Positions 8,325 to 16,934 of a DNA stretch of 64,000 nucleotides are shown piece after piece; the stretch's first letter is position 1, and each line of letters starts with the position of its first letter. Origin of the DNA: Polynucleobacter sp. AP-Reno-20A-A9 (GTDB lineage: Bacteria; Pseudomonadota; Gammaproteobacteria; Burkholderiales; Burkholderiaceae). The stretch lies in assembly GCF_018882085.1 (NCBI RefSeq), contig NZ_JACVPB010000003.1, positions 1 through 64,000 on the forward strand. The letters are read 5' to 3'. The notes beneath the pieces are model-generated. The model was not told where the DNA came from. It did not search any database and worked only from the letters and a program-made list of their open reading frames with translations. The translations under genes were made by a program, and so were the position numbers.

Positions 8325-10000
8325 GGCGCAGTACTTCCCTGGGTCGGCGGAATAGGTGTATTTGATGGTGCAATAACTGGGGTTGGTGCTATAGCTTGCG
8401 AAGGCTTTGATGGATCTGGAGCATCCACTAGAAACTTACTAGCCTTCACCGTTAAGGGATCACCCGTCCTTGTAAGGACAGAGCCCCAATCTGTTCGGTC
8501 GGTCATATCAGCAATCATCTGGTCCGGCAACTTAGGGGGACTCATGTCCGCCGTCCAGCCGCCACCAAGCGCTTTAAATGCGCCTACATATCCGATGAGT
8601 TCGTTAGATGAAGTTTGGACCAGGGAGTTTTGGATATTCAATAGATTCTGCTGTGCAGTGATCACCGTGGTGTAATCGTTCTGCCCTGCCTTGTAGCGCT
8701 CAAGAGCCAAATCTGCCGCACTTTGCGCTGCAATCACGCCACGACTTAAATCTTCTTTCGAGCTTTTAGTAGTCGAGATAGTAATGAGCGAGTCTTCAAC
8801 TTCCTTCTGAGCATTCAAGACTTGATTTTGATAGGCTAAAAGGCTTTGCTGGAAGATAGCATCCTGCACGCGGACTTGATCCACAATTGCGCCTCTATAA
8901 AAAAGTGGTAAGTAAAGTCCGGCATTTACCCCAGAAGAGTTATTGCCCCAACTAAATAAATTAGCAGAGGATAAGGTTCCGTAATTTGAGGTGGCATAAC
9001 CAAAGATACCGCCCAAGGTAAATGTTGGAAACAGTTGCGCCTTGCTTACGCCAATTAAGGCAGATTTAGAGGCGGCATCAAATTCGGCCTGCAACACATC
9101 TGGGCGTCGACGCAATAAATCTCTTGGCATACCAACCCCAAGATCAGCAGGAGGCTTCAGACTTCCCTTAGTGTTTCCGTAAGTCTTTTCATAGTATTCA
9201 GGGGGCTCGCCAAGCAAAATACTCATGGCATGCTGGTTTTTCTTTAAATTTGCGATCAATGCCGGGATTTGGGCCTTCGTCTGTTCATACTGTGCTTGTG
9301 CCTGACTTAAATCGAGCATTGAAGTGGCGCCATATTTAAAACGAGCACCTGCAATACGCAAACTTTCTTTTTGCAAGGCCAGATTGGTTTTGGCAACCAC
9401 GATCAGTTCTTCGTAGTTACGAATATTGATATAGGTATTGGCCACATCCGCAGTTAAAGAAACATCTGCCGAGTAGAAAGCTGCAACCCCAGATAAATAG
9501 GAGGTCAATGAACTCTGAATTCCGCGGCGATTCTTCCCCCAAAAATCTATCTCCCAACTCATTTGAACTAAGGCATTTTTTGAGACTAAATTATTGGAAT
9601 CATTAATCGCCTCTTGTATTGCACTGTTTCGATTATTGGAATAGGAAGCGCTTAAATTAACAGTTGGCAATAATGCGGCATCACTCACACCCAGTTGCGC
9701 CTGCAGTTGATATATCCGCAAAGCAGTTTGCTGCAAAGTGAGGTTTTGCGCAGTAGCTTGCTTTAGCAAGGTATTGAGCGTTGGATCATTAAAGCTCTGC
9801 CACCACTCCACTGGGTCCAGTATCTTATTTGAGTTTTCACCCAAGGATTCGGTAAATTCTGTTTGAGCGGAGGATTTATATTGATCAGCGGCCTTAACAG
9901 GGGGTCTTGCAAAATCTGGGCCAACCATCGTGCAGCCGGCAAGCATCAAGATGCCGGTAATCATTAATGCATGGGTAATCGCTTTTCTAGGTGATGGCAT
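8321..10000 (-). CDS. RND efflux outer-membrane lipoprotein channel (NodT family)
   Basis: This is the outer-membrane factor of the tripartite pump. The ATG at 10000 (MPSPRKAITHALMIT) gives a signal peptide with lipobox LMLAGC, so the mature protein is a lipoprotein. An upstream TTG at 10057 would add 19 residues and spoil the signal, so it is rejected. Two repeated outer-membrane-efflux domains with long helical hairpins follow. The motif LGVGMPRDLLRRRPDVLQAE is characteristic of NodT/OprM proteins. The C-terminal tail after about residue 475 is long and proline-rich. It is the first gene of the operon, starting 88 bases after the xthA stop. Confidence 0.93.
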   Translation of the reverse strand: MPSPRKAITHALMITGILMLAGCTMVGPDFARPPVKAADQYKSSAQTEFTESLGENSNKILDPVEWWQSFNDPTLNTLLKQATAQNLTLQQTALRIYQLQAQLGVSDAALLPTVNLSASYSNNRNSAIQEAINDSNNLVSKNALVQMSWEIDFWGKNRRGIQSSLTSYLSGVAAFYSADVSLTADVANTYINIRNYEELIVVAKTNLALQKESLRIAGARFKYGATSMLDLSQAQAQYEQTKAQIPALIANLKKNQHAMSILLGEPPEYYEKTYGNTKGSLKPPADLGVGMPRDLLRRRPDVLQAEFDAASKSALIGVSKAQLFPTFTLGGIFGYATSNYGTLSSANLFSWGNNSSGVNAGLYLPLFYRGAIVDQVRVQDAIFQQSLLAYQNQVLNAQKEVEDSLITISTTKSSKEDLSRGVIAAQSAADLALERYKAGQNDYTTVITAQQNLLNIQNSLVQTSSNELIGYVGAFKALGGGWTADMSPPKLPDQMIADMTDRTDWGSVLTRTGDPLTVKASKFLVDAPDPSKPSQAIAPTPVIAPSNTPIPPTQGSTAP

Positions 10001-10088
10001 TAAAGGGGTCAGTTTTTTAAAGCTAAAGGGCTCACCAAATGGTGCTATTTCTATCAATAATAAGCCAATATAACCCCAGCCCAGAATA

Positions 10089-10940
10089 CTAAACCTTGCT
10101 CATTACCGCTATCACAGGGGCATGGTCTGAAGGCTGCTCCCAGGCTCTAGGCTCTTTGTCTACTGTGCTGGCACTACATTTATCCTTGAGCGCCTCGCTC
10201 AGCAAGATGTGATCAATCCGCATACCGGCGTTTCTTCTGAAACCCATCATGCGGTAATCCCACCAACTAAAGGTTTTGGGCGCCTGTTCAAACATCCTGA
10301 ATGAATCATGAAGCCCAAGCTTGATGAGATCTTGAAATGCTTCGCGCTCTGCTGGTGAAACGAGGTTCTGCCCTTCCCATGCTTTAGGGTCATGAACATC
10401 TTGATCTGCCGGAGCAATATTGAAATCACCTAAGAGTGCTAAACGCTCGCTCTGTTGAAGCTCTTCTGTTAACCAAGTTTGCAATGCTTTCAACCAAGCT
10501 AATTTGTATTGAAACTTGTCGCTATCTGGTGACTGCCCATTTGGAAAATAAGCCGATACCAGTCTCATCGGTTTCGTACCAGCAAAACAGACTGTAGCCG
10601 CAAGAATGCGCTGCTGCTCATCTACGTAATTTGGAATATTTCTAATGGGTTTTAGAAATGCTGTTTCTGGATCAGAAGCGATTGGTGCTAGAGCGGCTTT
10701 GCGCAAGATGATCGCCACACCGTTATAGGTCTTTTGACCTGCAGCCAAGCTTAAGTAACCCGCATCTTCCAGCTCTTTATAGGGGTACTTATCATCCGTG
10801 AGCTTAAGCTCTTGTAAGCAGAGCGCATCTATCGGCTGCTTCTTGCTTTCCTGGTCCTGCAACCAACGAAGGACTTGTGGAAGGCGAACCTTTAAAGAGT
10901 TCACGTTCCACGCGGCTATTCGAACAGAATCAGTCATCAA
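10089..10940 (-). CDS. xthA: Exodeoxyribonuclease III
   Basis: This 283-residue endonuclease/exonuclease/phosphatase-fold enzyme cuts DNA at abasic sites in base excision repair. Family motifs are visible in order: AAWNVNSLKVRL near the start, LQELKL with the metal-binding Glu, LGDFNIAP, the MGFRRNAGMRIDHILLS region, and the terminal SDHAPV with the catalytic His. Its first codons overlap the end of ntrC by 11 bases, so it is probably co-transcribed with glnA-ntrB-ntrC. This coupling of a repair nuclease to a nitrogen operon is likely positional rather than functional. Confidence 0.92.
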   Translation of the reverse strand: MMTDSVRIAAWNVNSLKVRLPQVLRWLQDQESKKQPIDALCLQELKLTDDKYPYKELEDAGYLSLAAGQKTYNGVAIILRKAALAPIASDPETAFLKPIRNIPNYVDEQQRILAATVCFAGTKPMRLVSAYFPNGQSPDSDKFQYKLAWLKALQTWLTEELQQSERLALLGDFNIAPADQDVHDPKAWEGQNLVSPAEREAFQDLIKLGLHDSFRMFEQAPKTFSWWDYRMMGFRRNAGMRIDHILLSEALKDKCSASTVDKEPRAWEQPSDHAPVIAVMSKV

Positions 10941-12381
10941 TACCGAGCTCTTGTAACTTACGGGTAATCGTATTGCGGCCTATACCTAGGCGCTGAGCAG
11001 CCTCCACCCTTCTTCCACGAGTAACCTCTAGAGCTGCCTGCAATACCGCCTTTTCAAAACGTGCAGTCAAGGCATCAAAAACTTCTTTATCGCCATCTTG
11101 CAACATCTTCACAGCAAGTCGCCCTAAACCACTCTCCCAGTCACCTACTGCAACTTTGGCGGCAACAGGATTGCTTGGCGAAGACTCTCCTTGAATAATG
11201 ATGGGTTGCTCACTCGCCTCGGCAACAATGTCAGCTGGAAGATCGCTTACGCCGATCACATTTGCAGACGTCATCACCGTTAACCAGTGACACAAGTTCT
11301 CTAATTGACGTACGTTGCCCGGAAATGGCATGGCGCTCATTTCTTTTAAGACTTCATCAGACAATTTTTTAGATTCAACACCTAAAGATTTCGCGCAGCT
11401 AAGCATGAAATGTCTAGCCAGCATTGGAATATCTTCACTACGCTCACGCAATGAAGGCATGCGCAAACGAATCACATTCAAGCGATGTAACAAGTCTTCA
11501 CGGAAGAAGCCGGCGGCTACTCTCGCATCCAAATTTTGATGGGTTGAAGCAATGATCCGAACATTTGCCTTAATCGGATCTTGACCGCCAATGCGATAAA
11601 AATGTCCGTCAGTCAGAACACGGAGTAAACGGGTTTGTAGATCAAAAGGTAAATCCCCAACCTCACCCAAGAATAGAGTACCGCCGTCGGCTTGCTCAAA
11701 GCGACCACGACGCAAAGTCTGAGCGCCAGGGAAAGCGCCACGCTCATGACCAAATAACTCAGACTCCAACAAGTCTTTTGGTACGGCAGAAGTACTTAAA
11801 GACACAAATGGACCTTTGGCGCAAGGACTGTGCTTATGAAGAGCATGGGCAACCAACTCTTTGCCTGTACCAGACTCACCAGTAATCAGGACTGTGGCGT
11901 TAGATTGCGCTAAGCGCCCAATCGCGCGGAAAATTTCCTGCATTGCTGGTGCTTGACCAATAATCTCAGTGGCATCCTGCCTCCATGCAGTCAACTCTTT
12001 CGCACCAGAGTCATTGCGGATGCCCTGCTCTACAGCGCGGTGGATTAATTCAATCGCCTTTTCGACATCAAAAGGTTTGGTGAGATATTCAAAGGCACCA
12101 CCTTGAAATGAAGAGACGGCTGAGTCCAAATCCGAATAAGCCGTCATGATAATGACCGGTAAATTCGGATGACTTGCTTTCACGTGTTGCAATAAATCTA
12201 AGCCATTACCACGTGGCATGCGAATGTCAGAGATCAACACCTGAGGAGATTCTTTTTCCAGGGCATTGAGCACATCATTTGGATTAGAGAAACTTTTGTG
12301 CGGAATATTTTCACGCGCCAAGGCTTTTTCTAAGACCCAACGAATAGATTGATCATCGTCAACGATCCAAATTGGTTTCAT
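10930..12381 (-). CDS. ntrC: Nitrogen response regulator NtrC with degenerate AAA+ motor
   Basis: This 483-residue protein has the full NtrC layout: receiver domain (1-120, phospho-acceptor Asp52, Lys102), AAA+ domain (about 140-375) and a Fis-type helix-turn-helix at the C terminus (TRGRRVEAAQRLGIGRNTIT). Walker A is intact (GESGTGKE, 168-175) and the arginine-finger region FREDLLHRLNVIR is present. Two motor motifs are altered. The sigma54-contact loop reads GAFPGA (215-220) where the family has GAFTGA, and Walker B reads LFLGEVGD, with Gly239 replacing the catalytic Asp. The family Asn before the second helix is also Ser. The gene overlaps ntrB by four bases and xthA by eleven. DNA binding and phosphorylation should survive; normal sigma54 activation probably does not. 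Confidence 0.93.
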   Translation of the reverse strand: MKPIWIVDDDQSIRWVLEKALARENIPHKSFSNPNDVLNALEKESPQVLISDIRMPRGNGLDLLQHVKASHPNLPVIIMTAYSDLDSAVSSFQGGAFEYLTKPFDVEKAIELIHRAVEQGIRNDSGAKELTAWRQDATEIIGQAPAMQEIFRAIGRLAQSNATVLITGESGTGKELVAHALHKHSPCAKGPFVSLSTSAVPKDLLESELFGHERGAFPGAQTLRRGRFEQADGGTLFLGEVGDLPFDLQTRLLRVLTDGHFYRIGGQDPIKANVRIIASTHQNLDARVAAGFFREDLLHRLNVIRLRMPSLRERSEDIPMLARHFMLSCAKSLGVESKKLSDEVLKEMSAMPFPGNVRQLENLCHWLTVMTSANVIGVSDLPADIVAEASEQPIIIQGESSPSNPVAAKVAVGDWESGLGRLAVKMLQDGDKEVFDALTARFEKAVLQAALEVTRGRRVEAAQRLGIGRNTITRKLQELGIDD

Positions 12382-13511
12382 GATGCTTTCTCCTGCCTAC
12401 GGTATGGAATTTGAATATGAAAATCGGTGCGACCAGGACGACTATTACAAGCAATAGATCCCTGGTGCTGCTGAACAAAGGTTTGCGCTAGGGTAAGACC
12501 AAGCCCACTGCCACCCTCTCTTCCTGAAACTAATGGGAAGAAGATGCGCTCAATAATTTCTTCTGGAATGCCGGGTCCGTTATCAATCACATGCAGGTCC
12601 ATCGCAAGTTTGTAGCGATGCTTTGCAATCGTGACAGAACGCGCCACGCGGGTCTTCAACTCAATTTGCGCAACACCACTGGTAATCTCTTCTGAAAGCG
12701 CTTGTGCAGCGTTATGAACAATATTTAAGGTTGCCTGAATCAATTGCTCGCGATCACCTAAGACATCAGGCAGACTTGTGTCGTAGTTACGAATAATTCG
12801 CAAACCTTTTGGAAACTCTGCCAAGACTAAACTGCGCACGCGCTCTAATGCTTCGTGCACATTGAAGGATTCCATCACGTGCGCCTTGCGATGCGGCGCT
12901 AAGAGACGATCAACTAAAGTTTGTAGGCGATCTGACTCTTTAATAATGACTTGTGTGTACTCGCGCAAGCCTTTGTCTGGTAACTCAAACTCCAACAGCT
13001 GTGCTGCCCCACGAATACCACCCAATGGGTTTTTAATCTCGTGCGCCAAATTACGCATTAATTGTTTATTTGCCTCAACTTGCTGCGTCACGCGTTCATC
13101 GCGCTCACTACGCAACTGTTGATCGATTGGAAACCACTCCATCAAAATTAGACCGGGATCTTCTAAAGCGGCTACCACTACGTGTGCCGGCATGGAATCC
13201 TGATGAATACTACTGGGCAGCGAATGCAAAATCATTTCTTGGCGTTGCGCGAGCACATGCCCCAGCTTCACCTCAGAAATCATGTCATTTAATGCAACGT
13301 TATCGCCAAATAAATGATGCACAGATTGACCCTCAAGTGATTTACGCGAGAGGTCCAAAGCTGACTCAGCAGCTGGGTTCACGTATACCATTTGTTGGTT
13401 CTCAGCCTCAAATACCACGATGGCATTGGGCATCTGATCAAGCAATGTCGGAAAAAAAGGAGCAGCCGAAGCTGCTCCCTTGAACGAATTGCGCAACAGA
13501 CCTGCGCTCAA
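12378..13511 (-). CDS. ntrB: Nitrogen sensor histidine kinase NtrB
   Basis: This cytoplasmic two-component kinase of 377 residues phosphorylates NtrC when nitrogen is limiting and is controlled by PII in the known family. A PAS domain spans about 20-90. The H-box NLAHEIKNPLGG carries His157. The N, G1 and G2 boxes are seen in NIVHNAAQAL, DNGPGIPEE and GGSGLGLTLA. The chosen start is TTG at 13511, preceded at proper spacing by AAGGAG; no better ATG lies upstream. The gene starts 14 bases after glnA and its stop overlaps the ntrC start (ATGA). Confidence 0.93.
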   Translation of the reverse strand: MSAGLLRNSFKGAASAAPFFPTLLDQMPNAIVVFEAENQQMVYVNPAAESALDLSRKSLEGQSVHHLFGDNVALNDMISEVKLGHVLAQRQEMILHSLPSSIHQDSMPAHVVVAALEDPGLILMEWFPIDQQLRSERDERVTQQVEANKQLMRNLAHEIKNPLGGIRGAAQLLEFELPDKGLREYTQVIIKESDRLQTLVDRLLAPHRKAHVMESFNVHEALERVRSLVLAEFPKGLRIIRNYDTSLPDVLGDREQLIQATLNIVHNAAQALSEEITSGVAQIELKTRVARSVTIAKHRYKLAMDLHVIDNGPGIPEEIIERIFFPLVSGREGGSGLGLTLAQTFVQQHQGSIACNSRPGRTDFHIQIPYRRQEKAS

Positions 13512-13525
13512 GTTCTCTCCTTCGC

Positions 13526-14941
13526 TTACAGGGAGTAGTACATATCAAATTCGATTGGATGAGTAGTCATACGGAAACGTGTGACATCTTCCATCTTCAA
13601 ATTGATATATGCATCAATCATAGATTCAGTAAATACTCCACCGCGAGTCAAGAACTCGTGATCTTTCTTCAATGCATCCAATGCCTCTTCCAAGCTTGCG
13701 CAAACAGTTGGGATCTTTGCATCTTCTTCTGGTGGCAAGTCATACAAGTTCTTGTCAGCAGCTTCGCCTGGATGAATCTTGTTCTGAACACCGTCCAAAC
13801 CAGCCATCATCAATGCAGAGAAGCAGAGGTATGGGTTGGCCAATGGGTCTGGGAAACGAGTTTCAATACGACGACCCTTAGGATTGGGAACGTGTGGAAT
13901 ACGAATTGAAGCAGAACGGTTACGTGCTGAGTATGCCAACTTCACTGGAGCCTCAAAGCCTGGAACTAAACGCTTGTATGAGTTTGTGCCTGGATTAGTA
14001 ATCGCATTCAATGCTTTAGCGTGCTTGATGATGCCGCCAATGTAGAACAAAGCAAACTCAGACAAACCTGCGTAGCCGTTACCAGCAAACAAGTTCTCGC
14101 CGTTTTTCCAAATAGACTGGTGAACGTGCATACCCGAGCCGTTATCGCCAACTACTGGCTTAGGCATGAATGTTGCTGTTTTGCCGTAAGCGTGAGCAAC
14201 GTTTTGAATAACGTACTTCTGCCAGATAGTCCAGTCAGCGCGTTGTACCAATGTACTGAACTTTGTACCCAATTCGTTTTGGCCTTGACCAGCAACTTCA
14301 TGGTGATGAACTTCAACTGGAATACCTAATGATTCAAGAATCAAACACATCTCAGAACGCATGTCTTGGAATGTATCGACTGGAGCAACTGGGAAGTAAC
14401 CGCCTTTTTTACCTGGACGGTGACCAGTGTTGCCGCCTTCGATTTCCGCACCAGATGACCATGGCGCCTCTTCGGAATCAATCTTCACGAAGCAACCCTG
14501 CATGTCAGCACCCCAACGAACGCCGTCAAAGATAAAGAATTCTGGCTCTGGACCAAAGTAAGCAGCGTCACCTAAGCCGGTGCTCTTCAAATATGCTTCA
14601 GCGCGCTTAGCGATGGAACGTGGATCGCGATCGTAACCTTTGCCATCGGCCGGCTCGATAACGTCACAAGTGAGAACCAAAGTTGGCTCTTCATAGAATG
14701 GATCGATGTAAGCAGCTGTTGGGTCTGGTTTGAGCAACATGTCTGAAGCTTCAATACCTTTCCAACCAGCGATAGAAGAACCGTCAAATGCATGACCGCT
14801 CTCAAATTTATCTTCGTCAAAAGCAGAGATAGGAACTGTCGTGTGCTGTTCTTTACCCTTTGTATCCACAAAGCGGAAATCAACGAAAGTACACTCTTTC
14901 TCTTTTACTAACTTCATCACATCAGCGACGGTCTTCGTCAT
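13526..14941 (-). CDS. glnA: Glutamine synthetase type I
   Basis: This 471-residue enzyme condenses ammonium and glutamate to glutamine using ATP. It has the normal length of type I beta GlnA. Family motifs include FDGSSIAGW near the start, the ATP-binding signature [14 protein letters not shown] in the middle, and the adenylylation tyrosine in NLYDLPPEE (about residue 398), which implies GlnE-type control. A GAGGAG ribosome site precedes the ATG. It heads the glnA-ntrB-ntrC(-xthA) cluster. Its upstream region carries two NtrC-type operators. Confidence 0.97.
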   Translation of the reverse strand: MTKTVADVMKLVKEKECTFVDFRFVDTKGKEQHTTVPISAFDEDKFESGHAFDGSSIAGWKGIEASDMLLKPDPTAAYIDPFYEEPTLVLTCDVIEPADGKGYDRDPRSIAKRAEAYLKSTGLGDAAYFGPEPEFFIFDGVRWGADMQGCFVKIDSEEAPWSSGAEIEGGNTGHRPGKKGGYFPVAPVDTFQDMRSEMCLILESLGIPVEVHHHEVAGQGQNELGTKFSTLVQRADWTIWQKYVIQNVAHAYGKTATFMPKPVVGDNGSGMHVHQSIWKNGENLFAGNGYAGLSEFALFYIGGIIKHAKALNAITNPGTNSYKRLVPGFEAPVKLAYSARNRSASIRIPHVPNPKGRRIETRFPDPLANPYLCFSALMMAGLDGVQNKIHPGEAADKNLYDLPPEEDAKIPTVCASLEEALDALKKDHEFLTRGGVFTESMIDAYINLKMEDVTRFRMTTHPIEFDMYYSL

Positions 14942-15005
14942 GCAAATCTCCTCTATTAACTAAATTCGGAATCAAAACTTAAGGCATACACCCTTGTTTA
15001 TTCCA

Positions 15006-15022
15006 GGCACCAAACATGCCTA
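15006..15022 (-). promoter_or_regulatory. Candidate sigma54 promoter of glnA (weak)
   Basis: On the minus strand the sequence TAGGCATGTTTGGTGCC places GG and GC at the -24/-12 spacing required by sigma54. The GGCA part is good but the -12 element (GGTGC) deviates from TTGC. The predicted transcript start is near 14995, giving a leader of about 54 bases. No convincing sigma70 hexamer pair was found nearby. This is an inferred site. Confidence 0.4.
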
Positions 15023-15069
15023 TTGGATGTATGTAATTTACTGAAGCAAACAAATGGGAACTTCCATTA

Positions 15070-15088
15070 TTGCACTGTTTAAGTGCCC
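15070..15088 (-). promoter_or_regulatory. NtrC-type operator, proximal site for glnA
   Basis: The inverted arms TTGCACT and AGTGCCC, separated by five bases, fit the TGCAC-N7-GTGCA pattern of NtrC enhancer sites with one weak arm end. It is about 84 bases upstream of the predicted sigma54 start, a normal enhancer distance. Confidence 0.6.
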
Positions 15089-15120
15089 AAATATCCCTTA
15101 TACAAGCTCAAATACTCCTA

Positions 15121-15141
15121 TTTGCACCATATTAGTGCAAA
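15121..15141 (-). promoter_or_regulatory. NtrC-type operator, distal strong site for glnA
   Basis: The perfect inverted arms TTTGCAC and GTGCAAA are separated by seven bases, a near-ideal NtrC binding site. It begins six bases downstream of the preceding gene's stop and about 136 bases from the predicted glnA start. Its centre is 52 bases from that of the second site, about five helical turns, so the two could be bound cooperatively. Confidence 0.72.
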
Positions 15142-15146
15142 TAGAT

Positions 15147-16013
15147 TCAGCTGATGTCGTGGATTTCATAACCCAACTCCTGGGTGCCCGCTCTCAAGGC
15201 AATCCAAGCACTTTCCAGAAGGTTTGCATTGCCCTTAATGCCCAATTCAATATGGCGTTGGGCGTAGACACCGCCCCTGCTGGAATCGCCTACAGATGGC
15301 AGGCTAAAGACCTTCACCCCAGGAAAATTAGCTTCTATATGCTCCATTAAGGGCGTCAAAGTCGATTCAATGCCCTTAGGAACAATAAAGCTCTGCTCCG
15401 CCCAGTTTTCTTGATGGAAAAGATCCTTGTAATGTGTATCCAGACACCAAGCCATCATCGGCGCAGCCATCACTGGAAAGCCGGGAACAAAGTGATGCTC
15501 TTGAATTCGAAATCCCGGAATCTGGTTGTATGGATTCGGAATGATTTCACTGCCAATCGGAAACTCTCCCATCTTGAAGCGATGTTGATTCTCGGGAGTA
15601 TTTAAATCTGCCTTAATCGGATCGCCCTCTGCCATCGACTGAATGCGGCCGGCAATCAACTCTTGCGCAGTAGGATGTAATTCGGTTTTAGTTCCCAATG
15701 CGAGTGCTGCGCATTGGCGGGTGTGATCATCTGGTGTTGCGCCTATACCGCCAGTACTAAATACAACGTCTCCGCTTGCAAAGCTCTCCTTTAGCGTAGC
15801 AGTGATTTGTGCAGCATCATCTGCAACGTATTTCGCCCAAGCAAGAATGAGGCCGCGCTCATTGAGCAACTCAATCAGCTTGCTCATGTGTTTATCTTGG
15901 CGACGTCCTGACAAAATCTCATCGCCAATCACGATTAAACCGAAGCGACGTTGTGCTGCAGCTGCTACATCTTTTGGTTCGTCAATTTCAACTTTTTTGA
16001 TTGCATCAACCAT
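15147..16013 (-). CDS. CinA N-terminal/MoaB-like molybdopterin-binding-fold protein
   Basis: This protein matches the N-terminal (MoCF-fold) domain of competence/damage-inducible protein A. Visible motifs are GLIVIGDEILSGRRQDKH near the start and FSTGGIGATPDDHT. It lacks the C-terminal nicotinamide-deamidase domain of full CinA. The family is linked to ADP-ribose or NMN pyrophosphatase activity (COG1058); the function here is not proven. The start is taken as ATG at 16013, not the TTG at 16040, because the ATG overlaps the upstream gene's stop by eight bases. Length is 288 residues. Confidence 0.82.
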   Translation of the reverse strand: MVDAIKKVEIDEPKDVAAAAQRRFGLIVIGDEILSGRRQDKHMSKLIELLNERGLILAWAKYVADDAAQITATLKESFASGDVVFSTGGIGATPDDHTRQCAALALGTKTELHPTAQELIAGRIQSMAEGDPIKADLNTPENQHRFKMGEFPIGSEIIPNPYNQIPGFRIQEHHFVPGFPVMAAPMMAWCLDTHYKDLFHQENWAEQSFIVPKGIESTLTPLMEHIEANFPGVKVFSLPSVGDSSRGGVYAQRHIELGIKGNANLLESAWIALRAGTQELGYEIHDIS

Positions 16014-16875
16014 GGTAAGGGAGTTCCATATCAACAACACGTGAATCCACTGTAAGTGCCTTATTCAATTCCTCTTCTCTTAGTTGCTTGAGTGCATCTA
16101 ACAAGAAGTAGCTAAACCAGAGGGCAGCAAACACGAAAATTAAAGAATAAATCCAAAGCGCCACAAAACTCACAATCGGAAATAGGACTAGAGCCAAGGC
16201 GGAGGTGGCCCAGAAGAAAGTAGGCACTGCACCCAACATCCCCGAGGCAATACCCATGCAGAGCAAAGGCCAGTGATACTTTTGAAGCAGCAGATCACGC
16301 TCTTCAGTGCTGGCATGTTTGGCCAATACGTCATACGACATCAGGCGCATCGTTAACCAACCCCAAAGCAATGGTGGCAATACTGCCACTAAAGGAGGCA
16401 CCCACCATACGGGCAAGGTCAACATCACCAACACTAAACAAATGAGCGCTGACCACAAGGAGTAAATCAAGCTACCAAAGAAACCGCCGCCCCGCTTACA
16501 TTCAAGATCATGAAATTGAGATTGTCTAGAGGCGATTTTGACGATCGCAGGAACAGTTGAAAAAGCGATAAACACAAGCAAGCTGATCGTGATTAACGGA
16601 ATGATCAGCATGACAAAAAAGAGAGGCGCAATCCATGCTCTGGCATTTTCAAAGCCTGCCCAAATAAGCCCCTCCTGTATCCAGCTCGTAAAGATGGAGG
16701 TGGTTAGAAAAATACTGAGCGCTTCAAGTGCTGGCGTCCATGTGAGCCAAATCAGCACACCCCATAAAACGGAGACGATCAGAAATGGCCTCAAGCTTAG
16801 CCAGAGCATGCGTGGATGCATGGTCCCAACCAAAGCCATGCCAAACGATTTGAATACCTGCTGCAATCCGACCAT
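16006..16875 (-). CDS. EI24/CysZ-like integral membrane protein
   Basis: This 289-residue protein has about six hydrophobic segments and the layout of the EI24 (formerly DUF540/CysZ-like) family. Bacterial members include the sulfate permease CysZ, but this protein lacks enough visible identity to assign sulfate transport. An AGGAG ribosome site lies just before the ATG. Directly upstream is a five-copy 8-bp tandem repeat. Its stop overlaps the start of the CinA-like gene. Confidence 0.75.
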   Translation of the reverse strand: MVGLQQVFKSFGMALVGTMHPRMLWLSLRPFLIVSVLWGVLIWLTWTPALEALSIFLTTSIFTSWIQEGLIWAGFENARAWIAPLFFVMLIIPLITISLLVFIAFSTVPAIVKIASRQSQFHDLECKRGGGFFGSLIYSLWSALICLVLVMLTLPVWWVPPLVAVLPPLLWGWLTMRLMSYDVLAKHASTEERDLLLQKYHWPLLCMGIASGMLGAVPTFFWATSALALVLFPIVSFVALWIYSLIFVFAALWFSYFLLDALKQLREEELNKALTVDSRVVDMELPYHG

Positions 16876-16884
16876 ACAACTCCT

Positions 16885-16924
16885 ATTGCCCTATTACCCC
16901 ATTACTCCATTACCCGATTACCCA
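16885..16924. repeat. Five tandem copies of an 8-bp unit (ATTACCCN)
   Basis: The units read attgccct, attacccc, attactcc, attacccg and attaccca without interruption. They fill most of the 59-base gap between the fatty acid hydroxylase stop and the EI24 start, ending ten bases before the EI24 start codon on the minus strand. Copy-number change would alter the 5' leader but not the reading frame. Confidence 0.85.
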
Positions 16925-16934
16925 GTCAGTAAAC

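Noticed and set aside
13070..13483. 137-residue plus-strand frame inside ntrB
   Set aside because: It is a shadow of the kinase gene with no recognisable domain.
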